Of a stretch of 42,467 nucleotides of DNA, positions 25,151-34,276 are shown piece after piece; positions within the stretch are counted from its first letter, which is position 1; each line of letters starts with the position of its first letter. This DNA comes from Thalassospira sp. HF15. GTDB lineage: Bacteria; Pseudomonadota; Alphaproteobacteria; Rhodospirillales; Thalassospiraceae. Below the pieces are notes generated by a model. That model was given only the letters and a program-made list of their open reading frames with translations. It made no database searches and was not told where the DNA came from. The stretch is from positions 1-42,467 of the forward strand of contig NZ_JAAVKI010000011.1 in NCBI RefSeq assembly GCF_011806525.1, in the 5' to 3' direction. The position numbers and the translations under genes were made by a program.

Positions 25151-25385
25151 GTTGGGTCTCTCTCCAGATCTGGTTTGTCCGCCCGAGTTTCGGGAAGGCG
25201 GCAACAGGCATCGCAGGGTGCCAAGGTGATACACCCCGTTAATCAAGTGACTTATATGTCGTGATGTTCGGGGAAAGTCAATGTTTCAAGGCCCGCGAAT
25301 GCCAAACAGATCGGCAAAAACGGTGCTGTTTCGCTGAATGGGAAATCAATACGTATTAAAGGCGACTTTTTACGTCTTAAAACAA

Positions 25386-25403
25386 CCCACAACTGCTTGT
25401 GGG
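25386..25403. repeat. Hairpin CCCACAA/TTGTGGG
   Basis: Perfect 7-bp inverted repeat with loop CTGC. The TTGTGG/CCACAA word recurs several times in the following 450 bases. It has no T-run, so it is not a classical terminator. Confidence 0.6.
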
Positions 25404-25450
25404 GCGACGACTCATTGATCCATCTACATCTGGGGGCTTTGTCCACCTGC

Positions 25451-25459
25451 TTATCCACA
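25451..25459 (+). promoter_or_regulatory. DnaA box, perfect consensus
   Basis: TTATCCACA matches the DnaA-binding consensus exactly. It lies about 620 bp upstream of nrdJ. In E. coli DnaA regulates the class I reductase operon, so a link to ribonucleotide reductase is plausible but unproven; chance is also possible. Confidence 0.4.
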
Positions 25460-25810
25460 AACAGCCCCATACATGTAGTAGGCCGGGATCGTTGCTATCC
25501 CTGCATTTGCGCTCGTCTGAAAAAGAACATTTTAACATAAATATCAAACTGTTATCATTGGTCTCTATGCTAGGAACAACAACGAAACGTGCTGTTTTCA
25601 GCTTCGCACTGGAAATGGAATGAAATCCGCGTTAGCTTGATCCTGCGTTGTGGGGGTCTGTCTCGTTCCCACACAACATGTAGTCCGAGTCTTAGGACCG
25701 ACACACAATCACACTGCGACACAAAGCGCAGTTTTCCGGGCCTCCCGGACCGATTCAGAGATTGTTAACGAGAATCCCACCAGCATCGAATCAGCAAGAC
25801 GGCAATCGAC

Positions 25811-25858
25811 CCACTAGATGTTGTGGTAAAAATTACTGTCAACCACAAAGATTAGTGG
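25811..25858 (+). promoter_or_regulatory. Large hairpin in the nrdJ upstream region
   Basis: Arms 25811-25827 and 25842-25858 pair over 17 positions, with 13 Watson-Crick pairs, two G-U and two mismatches, around a 14-base loop. The outer CCACTA/TAGTGG and inner TTGTGGT/ACCACAA blocks are perfect. The 3' arm overlaps (25855-25858) a second possible stem that includes GGACT (25857-25861) with AGTCC (25883-25887), so the two cannot form together. This is a candidate leader RNA switch, or a protein operator if it is not transcribed. Confidence 0.5.
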
Positions 25859-26078
25859 ACTGAGGCGAAATTTTGCCGTTATAGTCCTCCCCACGGACCG
25901 GCTGGTTCCAAGGGGGGACCACACCACCGACTACCCATAATTGCGACGCTCTGGAAATGCCGGAAAATATCGGCATCGGGGGCAGCGCAAGAGCATTGAG
26001 CAAACTATATAGAGTCAGGCGATGTTGGCGCATCACCCGTAAGCGCCCTGTCACGTCTGATCACAACCGGAGCAGACC

Positions 26079-29000
26079 ATGCGGATCACCAGAAAGTTCA
26101 CTCAGGAAGGCGTCAGCCCGTACGCCGACATCGAATTTCGCAAGTCATCTTGTGTCATCAAAAACCCGGACGGCTCTGTCGTTTTTGAAATGAACGATAT
26201 CGACGTTCCCGGCTCCTGGTCACAGGTAGCAAGTGACGTTCTGGCTCAGAAATACTTCCGCAAGGCAGGCGTTCCGGTTGCGCTCAAGCCCGTTAAAGAA
26301 AAAGACGTGCCGAGCTGGTTGTGGCGTCAGACTGCTGACACCGCCAAGCTCAACAAAATGCCGTCCGAAAAACGCTACACCAGCGAAACCAGCTCGACTC
26401 AGGTCTTTGACCGTCTGGCAGGCACCTGGACCTATTGGGGCTGGAAAGGTGGCTATTTTGACGCCGAATCCGATGCGCAGGCTTTCTTTGATGAAATGCG
26501 CTATCAGCTCTCTCACCAGATGGGTGCGCCAAACTCTCCGCAGTGGTTCAACACTGGTCTGCACTGGGCATACGGCATTGATGGCCCGGCACAGGGTCAC
26601 TCCTATGTTGACTTCAAAACCGGCGAACTGACCAAATCGGCAAGCTCGTACGAGCATCCGCAGCCGCATGCCTGCTTCATTCAGTCTGTTGCCGATGATC
26701 TCGTCAACGAAGGCGGCATCATGGACCTGTGGTCACGTGAAGCCCGCCTGTTCAAATTCGGTTCCGGTACCGGTTCGAACTTCTCCAACGTGCGTGGTGG
26801 CGGTGAAAGCCTCTCGGGCGGCGGTCGTTCTTCCGGCCTGATGAGCTTCCTGAAAATTGGTGACCGTGCTGCTGGCGCAATCAAATCGGGTGGCACCACC
26901 CGTCGTGCTGCCAAAATGGTTGTGGTCGATATCGATCACCCGGACATCGAAGAATACATCGACTGGAAAGTCGTCGAAGAGCAGAAAGTTGCTGCCCTTG
27001 TCGCCGGCTCCAAACTTGCTGAAAAGCACCTGACGGCAGTTCTGGCCGCCTGCACCAACTGGGATGGCGACGCAGAATCCGAAGACCGCTTCCTGCCGCG
27101 CGCCAACCCGCAGCTCAAAGAAGCTGTTCTGGGCGCCCGCGCTGTGATGATCCCGGACTCATACATCAACAAGATTATCGAGTTCGCACGTCAGGGCTTC
27201 ACCGAAATCAGCTTCAAGACCTATGACACCGATTGGGACTCCGAGGCATACCTGACCGTTTCGGGTCAGAACTCGAACAACTCCGTACGTGTCTCCAACG
27301 ACTTCCTGCAGGCTGTTCTTGATAACGGTGACTGGGAACTGATCCGTCGTACCGACGGCAAAGTTGCCAAGTCGATCTCGGCACGTGATCTGTGGGACAA
27401 GGTCGGCGAAGCTGCCTGGGCCTGCGCTGATCCGGGCATCCAGTACGACACCACCATCAACGAATGGCACACCTGCCCGAACTCGGGTCGCATCAATGCG
27501 TCCAACCCGTGCTCGGAATACATGTTCCTTGATGACACCGCATGTAACCTTGCATCGCTCAACCTGATGAACTTCCGTTCTGATGATGGTGGCGTTGATA
27601 TCGAGGCGTATGAACATGCTGTCCGTCTGTGGACTGTGGTTCTGGAAATCTCGGTTCTGATGGCACAGTTCCCGTCTGATCGTATTGCCGAACTGTCTTA
27701 TCGTTACCGTACCCTTGGTCTTGGCTATGCCAACATCGGCGGTCTGCTGATGAGCATGGGTATCTCCTATGACAGCGACGAAGGCCGTGCGATTGGCGCG
27801 TCCCTGACCGCGATTATGTGTGGCGTGTCCTATGCGACCTCTGCGGAAATGGCCAGCGAACAGGGTGCATTCCCGGGTTACGCTGACAACGCCAAAGAAA
27901 TGCTGCGTGTCATGCGCAACCATCGCCGTGCTGCTTACGGCGAACAGGAAGGCTACGAAGGCCTGTCGATCAACCCGGTTCCGCTGGTTGCTGCTGACAG
28001 CCCCTATGCCGATCTTCCGGTTGCCGCGCGTGCGGCCTGGGACAAGGCGGTCGAGCTTGGCGAAAAGCACGGCTATCGCAACGCCCAGACCACCGTTATT
28101 GCGCCGACCGGCACGATTGGCCTGGTCATGGATTGCGACACCACCGGCATCGAGCCGGACTTCGCACTCGTGAAGTTCAAAAAGCTTGCTGGCGGCGGTT
28201 ACTTCAAAATCATCAACCGCACCGTTCCGGTTGCACTGGCAACGCTCGGCTATACCGAAAACCAGATCCGCGATATTGAAAAATACGCGGTTGGTCACGG
28301 TACGCTCAAAGGCTCGCCGTCCATCACCCATGATGAGCTGAAAGCCAAGGGCTTTGACGACGATGCGATTGCCAAGGTTGAAGGCGCACTGAAGAACGCA
28401 TTTGATGTCAAATTCGTCTTCAACAAATACACCTTCGGCGATGATTTCTGCGTCAACCAGCTTGGTCTGGATGCCAAGGCGATCAACAGCATGGACTTTG
28501 ACATGCTCGCCGCCCTTGGTTTTGACAAGAAGCAGATCGAAGCAGCCAACACCTATGTTTGCGGTTCGATGACCCTTGAAGGTGCCCCGCATCTGCGCGA
28601 CGAAGACCTGCCGGTCTTTGATTGTGCAAACCCGTGCGGCCGTATCGGCAAGCGTTACCTCTCGGCAGAAAGCCACATCCGCATGATGGCTGCAGCACAG
28701 CCGTTCATCTCGGGTGCGATTTCCAAAACCATCAACATGCCGAGCAGCGCGAATATCCAGGATTGTAAAGACGCTTACATGCTGTCCTGGCGCCTGGGCC
28801 TCAAAGCCAACGCGCTTTATCGCGATGGTTCGAAACTCAGCCAGCCGCTCAACTCCGCACTGGTTGAAGAAGACGATTACGCAGATCAGCCGACCGCTGC
28901 CAAGGCAGCCCAGGCGTCCGAGCAGATCGTCGAGAAAATCATCGAACGCGTTGTCCGTGGTGACCGTCGTTCCCTTCCGGGTCGCCGCAAAGGTTACACC

Positions 29001-29783
29001 CAGAAGGCCACCGTTGGCGGTCACAAGGTTTATCTGCGTACCGGCGAATACGAAGACGGCAAGCTTGGTGAAATCTTCATCGACATGCACAAGGAAGGCG
29101 CTGCATTCCGCTCGCTGATGAACAACTTCGCAATCGCGGTGTCCATCGGCCTGCAGTATGGCGTGCCGCTCGAAGAGTATGTCGAAGCCTTCACCTTCAC
29201 CCGCTTCGAGCCGTCCGGCATGGTTTCGGGTAACGATGCGATCAAGATGGCAACCTCCATCCTTGATTACATGTTCCGTGAACTGGCGATCTCCTACCTT
29301 GGCCGTAACGACCTTGCCCACGTTCAGCCGTCTGACATCCTTCCGGATGCGGTTGGCGAAGGTGTCGCCGAAGGTGATCTTGGCGAAGCTGCCGAGAAAG
29401 CTGGCGATCAGGCGATCGAAACCATCCGCAAGGTGGCATCTTCGGGCTTCGTACGTCGCAACCTCTATGTGGTTGATGGCGGCGTCCCGGCCGAGGACCG
29501 CGTTGTCGAAGTCAAATCGACCGGCACCGATGGCCACAGCCACACCCCGGAAACGGCAAGCACCACCACGGTGACCAAGACCACCACGACCGAGGCCGCC
29601 GCAATCCTGTCCACCAGCGAAGAAGTCATCGCCAAAACCGATGACAAGATGGACAAGATCCGCGAAGCGCGAATGAAAGGCTATGAAGGTGACGGTTGCC
29701 CGGATTGCGGTAACTTCACCCTGGTGCGTAACGGCACCTGCCTGAAATGTGACTCTTGTGGTGCGACCACTGGTTGTTCCTAA
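26079..29783 (+). CDS. nrdJ: Vitamin B12-dependent ribonucleotide reductase (class II)
   Basis: 1234 residues, typical of the long class II enzyme. It reduces ribonucleotides to deoxyribonucleotides using adenosylcobalamin to form a thiyl radical, so it works with or without oxygen. The catalytic core includes the radical-site region PHACFIQSV, the [21 protein letters not shown] segment and the [21 protein letters not shown] segment. A long insertion and the C-terminal zinc-binding tail CPDCG...CLKCDSCG (Cys1207, 1210, 1224, 1227) with redox-active Cys near the end (TGCS) are present. GGAG lies about 9 bases before the ATG. A perfect terminator follows. It may be controlled by NrdR and by the structured upstream region. 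No class I enzyme is in the window. Confidence 0.95.
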   Translation: MRITRKFTQEGVSPYADIEFRKSSCVIKNPDGSVVFEMNDIDVPGSWSQVASDVLAQKYFRKAGVPVALKPVKEKDVPSWLWRQTADTAKLNKMPSEKRYTSETSSTQVFDRLAGTWTYWGWKGGYFDAESDAQAFFDEMRYQLSHQMGAPNSPQWFNTGLHWAYGIDGPAQGHSYVDFKTGELTKSASSYEHPQPHACFIQSVADDLVNEGGIMDLWSREARLFKFGSGTGSNFSNVRGGGESLSGGGRSSGLMSFLKIGDRAAGAIKSGGTTRRAAKMVVVDIDHPDIEEYIDWKVVEEQKVAALVAGSKLAEKHLTAVLAACTNWDGDAESEDRFLPRANPQLKEAVLGARAVMIPDSYINKIIEFARQGFTEISFKTYDTDWDSEAYLTVSGQNSNNSVRVSNDFLQAVLDNGDWELIRRTDGKVAKSISARDLWDKVGEAAWACADPGIQYDTTINEWHTCPNSGRINASNPCSEYMFLDDTACNLASLNLMNFRSDDGGVDIEAYEHAVRLWTVVLEISVLMAQFPSDRIAELSYRYRTLGLGYANIGGLLMSMGISYDSDEGRAIGASLTAIMCGVSYATSAEMASEQGAFPGYADNAKEMLRVMRNHRRAAYGEQEGYEGLSINPVPLVAADSPYADLPVAARAAWDKAVELGEKHGYRNAQTTVIAPTGTIGLVMDCDTTGIEPDFALVKFKKLAGGGYFKIINRTVPVALATLGYTENQIRDIEKYAVGHGTLKGSPSITHDELKAKGFDDDAIAKVEGALKNAFDVKFVFNKYTFGDDFCVNQLGLDAKAINSMDFDMLAALGFDKKQIEAANTYVCGSMTLEGAPHLRDEDLPVFDCANPCGRIGKRYLSAESHIRMMAAAQPFISGAISKTINMPSSANIQDCKDAYMLSWRLGLKANALYRDGSKLSQPLNSALVEEDDYADQPTAAKAAQASEQIVEKIIERVVRGDRRSLPGRRKGYTQKATVGGHKVYLRTGEYEDGKLGEIFIDMHKEGAAFRSLMNNFAIAVSIGLQYGVPLEEYVEAFTFTRFEPSGMVSGNDAIKMATSILDYMFRELAISYLGRNDLAHVQPSDILPDAVGEGVAEGDLGEAAEKAGDQAIETIRKVASSGFVRRNLYVVDGGVPAEDRVVEVKSTGTDGHSHTPETASTTTVTKTTTTEAAAILSTSEEVIAKTDDKMDKIREARMKGYEGDGCPDCGNFTLVRNGTCLKCDSCGATTGCS

Positions 29784-29818
29784 GGGGTCTCCCCTTCCGA
29801 ACACCTGATCTGATCAGC

Positions 29819-29848
29819 AAACCGGCCGGGGCTTCCCCGGCCGGTTTT
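29819..29848 (+). terminator. Rho-independent terminator after nrdJ
   Basis: Perfect 13-bp stem (29819-29831 with 29835-29847) and a 3-base loop CTT, followed by TTTTG. It is 35 bp after the nrdJ stop. Confidence 0.92.
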
Positions 29849-29878
29849 GTTTTGGGATTTTGAAAAAAGGAATGCGTT

Positions 29879-30448
29879 ATGTCCCTGTCCACGCTTGGAA
29901 ATGACACCGCCCTCATCGTCCTTGATGTGCAAAAGGCCATCGACGATCCGCGCTGGAACAGCAAAAACAATCCAAACTACGCCGATGTCATCGCCACGCT
30001 GCTGGCGGAATTTCGCGCGGCCAACCTGCCTGTCATCCATGTCCGCCACGAGGAAGCCAACCCGGCCTCAAGCTTTTATGTCGATGGCCCGGGACTACCG
30101 TTCAAGGACGAAGCCCTGCCGTTGGACGGCGAAACCGTGATCGCCAAACAGCAAAACTGCGCCTTTGTCGGCACATCACTTGAAAAACACCTGCATGAGC
30201 GCGGCATCAAACGCCTGATCTTCACTGGTGTGGTCATCCACAACTCCATGGATGTCACCATCCGCATGGCCCATTGCCTTGGTTTTGAAAACTGGCTGGT
30301 GCTGGACGCCACCACCGCAATTGATGTCACCGATGCCAATGGCAAAACATTCCCGGCTCAAGACGTGTTTGATCTTTATGCCGCTGTTCTTGCTTCAGAA
30401 TATTGTGCACTGACTCGCAGTCGAGATGTGATCAACGCATTGTCATAA
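29879..30448 (+). CDS. Isochorismatase-fold hydrolase with Ser at the Cys position
   Basis: 189 residues, one isochorismatase-fold domain. Asp16 (IVLDVQK) and Lys90 (VIAKQQNCAF) of the triad are present, but the usual Cys after the cis-peptide motif is replaced: GVVIHNSMDVTIRMA has Ser123 where relatives have Cys. Amide-cleaving members need that Cys; true isochorismatases such as PhzD and EntB do not, so this protein may cleave a vinyl ether, use Ser, or have lost activity. The start has AAAAAGGAATGCG upstream (AAGGA, slightly distant). It stands alone after the nrdJ terminator. It is not closely like the isochorismatase-family protein at 9958-10524. Confidence 0.87.
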   Translation: MSLSTLGNDTALIVLDVQKAIDDPRWNSKNNPNYADVIATLLAEFRAANLPVIHVRHEEANPASSFYVDGPGLPFKDEALPLDGETVIAKQQNCAFVGTSLEKHLHERGIKRLIFTGVVIHNSMDVTIRMAHCLGFENWLVLDATTAIDVTDANGKTFPAQDVFDLYAAVLASEYCALTRSRDVINALS

Positions 30449-30787
30449 ACGACATTTACCCTGACCAGCTTAAGCCTCAGACAACGCCCAATATCCACAT
30501 TGCGCAACGAGTATCCACATTGCGCAGAAAACGACATTCATCTGCCCGGTCCTGAGGGTTTGCCCTTGATACCAATCGACGTGCCGGTGAACTTACGTTC
30601 AGCTGCATGCTGTCGGGTGTCGGCGATGACACTCAATTCATGCAACAGATTTTTAGCAAGGTAATGATATCTTGCGCTTAGGTCGATTTTATACTTTATA
30701 AATTTGCCTAAGCAGCCACCTCCCTGTTGTTAAAGGCCACCGATAAAAAACGGCGCAACAGGGCAAAAAGGGTCCAAAGGGACATAC
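30449..30787. other. Intergenic region with direct repeats, upstream of the autotransporter
   Basis: 339 bases. It contains the 20-bp-period direct repeat TATCCACATTGCGCA (30492-30506 and 30512-30526), flanked by two copies of AAACGACATT (30447-30456 and 30529-30538). Farther on, GCTTAGG (30676-30682) and CCTAAGC (30707-30713) form a 7-bp inverted repeat around AT-rich sequence with TATACT and TATAAA, a likely operator-promoter for the autotransporter. No gene was recognised. Confidence 0.5.
30492..30526. repeat. Two direct repeats of 15 bp, 20-bp period
   Basis: TATCCACATTGCGCA occurs at 30492-30506 and 30512-30526, perfectly. Each copy starts with a near DnaA box (ATATCCACA, GTATCCACA). 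The minus strand reads TGTCGTTTTC then the repeats, which resembles the repeated ends of IS21-type elements, but no transposase is present. Confidence 0.65.
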
Positions 30788-32797
30788 ATGAGCAAACCGA
30801 AAGTATCGCTGTCACAGCGACCTGTCGTGCTGGATACTTTGCGGGCACGCGCGATATCAGCCTTCTCAGTGAAATCTTTTGCAAAAAACAACCCCGGCAG
30901 CAGCAGCAATGGAAACAGTGGTAATGTTGGACCCATTGTTGACATACGCGCTTGGCACGACCTGAAACGTGTAGCTCGTTTTCGCCTCGCCGCTTGTAAG
31001 TCTCTGCTTAAAAAGGCGCTTTATGCGCTGGCGCTGACGGGGCTGTCGCTGCCCTTTGCCGACGGTGCATTCGCACTTAGCGCTGGCTGCAACCAGTTAA
31101 ACATTTTCTCAGGAACCTCGGATGGCTTGCAGATCTCCAGCGCCTTTAGTGCGAACGAGGTCGCCAAAGTTACCTTCACACATGCGGCCCCCGCTTCGAC
31201 AATCAACTATACCTTTACCTATACGGACAATAACAACGCTGCCAATTCGCAGACGATCACGACCGGTAGCTCTGACAATGGCGACACCATCACCCTGTCT
31301 TTCAAGATTCCGGCCGACACCACAAACGGCGTCCTTCGCTTTCAAGGCGTCGGCGCGACCTACAACATGACAGGTGCCTGCTCTCTCAAAGCAGAACCGG
31401 CCGCGTCATCCTCCGCCAGCACCTCGTCCGCCGTTATCAATGCTGTTTCAAGGTCACAAACCACTGTTATCCAACAGAATATCGGATCACGCATCTCGTC
31501 CGTGACCGGTGGTGCGGGTGCTGGGGGCACCGGTACCGGAAATGCCGCAACCGGCAATTCGGATGCTGGCGAATCAGATACCGACGAGGTCGAGAATGCC
31601 AGTCTGGTCGGTCACCGCGCTGACGTCCCCCGAAACAGCATAACCGATGGCAAGAATGCGCTGCGCCGCATGGCGATGATGGGAAGCTTTGACAGCTCTA
31701 GCGGTCAAGGCATGCAGATGCTGGGCCTTGGCCCGACGGACCAGGGCGATGTTGGCGGTGCCGCCGGTGTCGATGGCCGTTCGGCCTTTGCCACTACCAC
31801 ACCGTTTACAGCTTGGGGCCATGGCTCCTTTACCTCGGTCGATAACGACTATATCAGCGGCGCCAATGACAGTCGCTATGAAGGTGATGTCTGGGGATAT
31901 AATCTCGGTCTGGATTACCGTTTTGACGATGCGCTGATTGCCGGTCTGTCGCTTGGCTATAACGATACAGACCTGACGACGTCGTTTAACAATGGCAGCT
32001 ACCGCGAAACCGGCTGGACGGCATCGCCTTATGTCATTTACCGCCCGGTCCATAACCTCACCATCTCCGGCGAAGCAGGCTACGGCATGGGCGATATTGA
32101 TGTCACCCGCGCTAATAGCACGGTATCGGGCAGTACGACCTCTGACATGTGGTATGCCGCGCTGACCACGTCCTATCGGGTTCGCCCGGTTGACACCATG
32201 CCGCTGTCCCTGACCCCGTCGGTCGCGGTCCTCGCTGCCAGCAAAACTGTCGATGCCTATAGCGAAAGCAACGGCACAGCCAATGGGGCGAGCCGTTCCA
32301 ACACCCGTCAAATAAAACCGGCCATCGAGGCCGCCTATGATTTCACGCCAACCCGAAGCCTGACAGTCACGCCATTCCTCGAAACCGGCCTGACCCATGA
32401 TTTCACCGATGAAATCAACAATGACAAAACCGCCTTTAATCTCGGCGGCGGTGTGCGTTTGTCTGATGCCATGACCGGGCTTAATGCCGCCCTTGAAGGC
32501 AACTATCTTGCCGGGCGCGCGGATTACACCGAATACACTATTGGCGGCACCGTCACCTATGGCTTTGCCCTGAACGCCCCGGACGGGCAGCAAATGGGGA
32601 TCATCACCCCGTTCTTCACCAGCAACCTCAATGAATATGGCAATCAGCGCATCCGAACCGGCTTTGGTTTTGATGCAGGACGCCTGACCAGCGAGCTTGC
32701 GCTTAGCCACAGGATGACGCTCGCCCATAACGATGACGACGGCCACGACAACCGCGATACCAGCGTAGTTGAAATCACCCTGTCATTGCCTTTCTGA
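30788..32797 (+). CDS. Autotransporter beta-barrel outer membrane protein
   Basis: 669 residues. An unusually long polar N-terminus (about 1-70) precedes a hydrophobic signal at about 74-95 ending GAFA. A small globular passenger follows (about 97-205) with a beta-rich sequence and two Cys (SAGC, TGACS) likely joined, then a Ser/Gly/Thr-rich linker. The last 300 or so residues form the autotransporter barrel, with alternating strands such as YNLGLDYRFDDALIAGLSLGYN and a terminal VVEITLSLPF with C-terminal Phe, as required by the Bam machinery. The passenger may be displayed or released. Function (adhesion?) is not evident. The ATG is preceded by AAAGGG; no later start would keep the signal peptide. 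Confidence 0.88.
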   Translation: MSKPKVSLSQRPVVLDTLRARAISAFSVKSFAKNNPGSSSNGNSGNVGPIVDIRAWHDLKRVARFRLAACKSLLKKALYALALTGLSLPFADGAFALSAGCNQLNIFSGTSDGLQISSAFSANEVAKVTFTHAAPASTINYTFTYTDNNNAANSQTITTGSSDNGDTITLSFKIPADTTNGVLRFQGVGATYNMTGACSLKAEPAASSSASTSSAVINAVSRSQTTVIQQNIGSRISSVTGGAGAGGTGTGNAATGNSDAGESDTDEVENASLVGHRADVPRNSITDGKNALRRMAMMGSFDSSSGQGMQMLGLGPTDQGDVGGAAGVDGRSAFATTTPFTAWGHGSFTSVDNDYISGANDSRYEGDVWGYNLGLDYRFDDALIAGLSLGYNDTDLTTSFNNGSYRETGWTASPYVIYRPVHNLTISGEAGYGMGDIDVTRANSTVSGSTTSDMWYAALTTSYRVRPVDTMPLSLTPSVAVLAASKTVDAYSESNGTANGASRSNTRQIKPAIEAAYDFTPTRSLTVTPFLETGLTHDFTDEINNDKTAFNLGGGVRLSDAMTGLNAALEGNYLAGRADYTEYTIGGTVTYGFALNAPDGQQMGIITPFFTSNLNEYGNQRIRTGFGFDAGRLTSELALSHRMTLAHNDDDGHDNRDTSVVEITLSLPF

Positions 32798-32933
32798 TCG
32801 CGCCAAGATCAAACCTGCCGGGAACACCTCGAAGAATCGCGCGTTATCGTTTCTGTTCAATATATTGGCGCCTGCCATGCCCCCTCAGTCAGGGCGGCGC
32901 CAGTCAAAACAGATAACGACAGGAGCAAACATC

Positions 32934-33143
32934 ATGTCCTTTGGCCGTATTCTGGGTGTTGTCGCCCTTGTGGTCGGCATTGGCCTTCTGGTGACGGGCT
33001 TTAATGCATCGGAAAGTGCCGTCGATCAGCTTTCGGAAACCTTCCTTGGCCGCTATACCGACGAAACGGTCTGGTATCTGATTGGTGGTATCGCCGCCTC
33101 ACTCGGCGGTCTGTTGTTGCTGGTAACGGGCGGCAAACGTTAA
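32934..33143 (+). CDS. DUF3185 family small membrane protein
   Basis: 69 residues. Two membrane helices (about 5-23 and 46-65) flank a conserved loop NASESAVDQLSETFLGRYTDETVWYLIGG that is typical of DUF3185. The family is small, widespread in marine and environmental proteobacteria, and of unknown role. AGGAG (32921-32925) precedes the ATG at 32934; the frame could start earlier but those residues overlap the autotransporter stop and lack features. It lies downstream of the autotransporter on the same strand. Confidence 0.88.
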   Translation: MSFGRILGVVALVVGIGLLVTGFNASESAVDQLSETFLGRYTDETVWYLIGGIAASLGGLLLLVTGGKR

Positions 33144-33152
33144 GCATATTTG

Positions 33153-33190
33153 CGCCACTGTCCACCGACGCAGGTCCGTGGGCAGTGGCG
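33153..33190. terminator. Hairpin between the DUF3185 gene and the AraC gene
   Basis: A 13-pair stem (33153-33165 with 33178-33190, one G-U) and a 12-base loop lie between two convergent genes. There is no T-run, so it may be a Rho-assisted or bidirectional transcript end, not a classical terminator. Confidence 0.5.
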
Positions 33191-33220
33191 ACATTCTGCC
33201 ACGCACGTCCAACCCCTTGC

Positions 33221-34276
33221 CTAAGACAGCGTATGCAGCCAATGCTCATAACGCTTGTCGAGTTCCCCTTCATCAACCTTGCCTAAATTCGGTGAAGCAC
33301 CCGCACGCACATCACCCGGTGTGACCTCGTATTTCGCCCGGAAGGCCCGGATAAATCCGGCATCGGTTTCATAGCCGCATTCAAGCGCAATGTCATAAAT
33401 CGACCGGCTGTGTCCTGAACGATCGCCAAGCAATGTCAACGCATGACGAAGCCGCATATCGCGCAGATACTGCTTAACCCCGCCATGTTTCTGAAACAGC
33501 CGATACAGCGCTGATCGCGACATGCCCAGGTCATCGGCCGCCGTTTCAGCCGTCAGTTCCGGCGACAACAGGTTTTCACGGAAATAGCGCCGGACACGCA
33601 CAGATTTTTCGATATCCCGACGCAATGCCTGTGTGCCGGGGGTGTTGCCCTCCGCCGCGTTCAGGCAGGTTGCAAGTATCATGACGATGGATTTTTGCAA
33701 AACAGTGATCTGTGCGTCATCAAGCTGATCGATATAGCGATGCATCGACAAAATCTGCTGAAACAGCATCTTCACCAACGGATCCCTTTCCGACAAAAAC
33801 CGCAGATTATGGTCTTCCGGATTGCTCAGATGTTCCTCGACCAGATGTCTGGGCAAGAACAGATGCAATGAACTGAACTGATCACTGGCCTGCGCCTCGG
33901 TCGGCTGCGCCAGATCAAGCAGCAACAAACCACCGCGCTTAAGAATATCACCGCCCACACCCCTGTCGGATTTCACCCCGCCATCGGTATAAAGCTGCAC
34001 GTTGTAATGATCCATGCCATCGGCCGCGATCATTTGCGAGGTGCGGGAAAAGCTCTGTGAACAGCTTTGCGCCTCGACCATCATCAGGTCGCGATGTCGC
34101 CATGAATCAAGGTTCGCGACAAAGCCGTCCTGACGGGTCTTGCGGTCCGCGTCGACACTGTAAATGCAGTTGATACTTTCTTTCCAGATCTCGAATTGCT
34201 GTGCGCTCGGAAGTCCACGAAGCGAGAAGCGAGATCTTTCAAGAATTGCGCTCTTGCGATCTGATTGATGCGTCAT
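33221..34276 (-). CDS. AraC family transcriptional regulator
   Basis: 351 residues. An N-terminal AraC-binding-like domain (cupin-related, about 20-215; see HYNVQLYTDGG, LLLLDLAQPTEAQA) is joined to a C-terminal AraC helix-turn-helix pair (about 235-335: AADDLGMSRSALYRLFQKHGGVKQYLRDMRLRHA, then IALECGYETDAGFIRAFRAKYEVTPGDVR). It resembles the FeaR/NphR type that regulates aromatic or amine catabolism. It is divergent from a DODA-type dioxygenase gene across a 303-bp gap, so it may control it. Confidence 0.9.
   Translation of the reverse strand: MTHQSDRKSAILERSRFSLRGLPSAQQFEIWKESINCIYSVDADRKTRQDGFVANLDSWRHRDLMMVEAQSCSQSFSRTSQMIAADGMDHYNVQLYTDGGVKSDRGVGGDILKRGGLLLLDLAQPTEAQASDQFSSLHLFLPRHLVEEHLSNPEDHNLRFLSERDPLVKMLFQQILSMHRYIDQLDDAQITVLQKSIVMILATCLNAAEGNTPGTQALRRDIEKSVRVRRYFRENLLSPELTAETAADDLGMSRSALYRLFQKHGGVKQYLRDMRLRHALTLLGDRSGHSRSIYDIALECGYETDAGFIRAFRAKYEVTPGDVRAGASPNLGKVDEGELDKRYEHWLHTLS

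Larger units (their letters stand above)
25151..26078. promoter_or_regulatory. 928-base structured intergenic region upstream of nrdJ
   Basis: The longest gene-free stretch of the window, between divergent NDUFA12 and nrdJ genes. Hairpins seen: CCCACAA/TTGTGGG (25386-25403); CTGCG/CGCAG (about 25714-25732); TCCGGG/CCCGGA (25735-25749); a long imperfect stem at 25811-25858; TGGTTCC/GGGACCA (25903-25921); and ATGCCG/CGGCAT (25957-25976). A perfect DnaA box TTATCCACA is at 25451-25459. A CTATATAG core (26005-26012) resembles part of an NrdR box. No classical cobalamin riboswitch box was recognised. Short frames here have no family features. It must hold the nrdJ promoter, but the start site is not clear. 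Confidence 0.5.

Noticed and set aside
25620..25870. 6S RNA or another known small RNA gene
   Set aside because: A short CTGCGACACA word resembles part of E. coli 6S RNA, but no overall 6S secondary structure or terminator could be drawn with confidence.
25151..26078. Classical cobalamin riboswitch upstream of nrdJ
   Set aside because: The conserved B12-box and core words of that riboswitch were not found, although the region is structured.
27159..29804. Long open frame antisense to nrdJ (881 codons)
   Set aside because: It is a mirror of the GC-rich codon pattern of nrdJ; it has no start signal, no domain and covers the reverse strand of a conserved gene.
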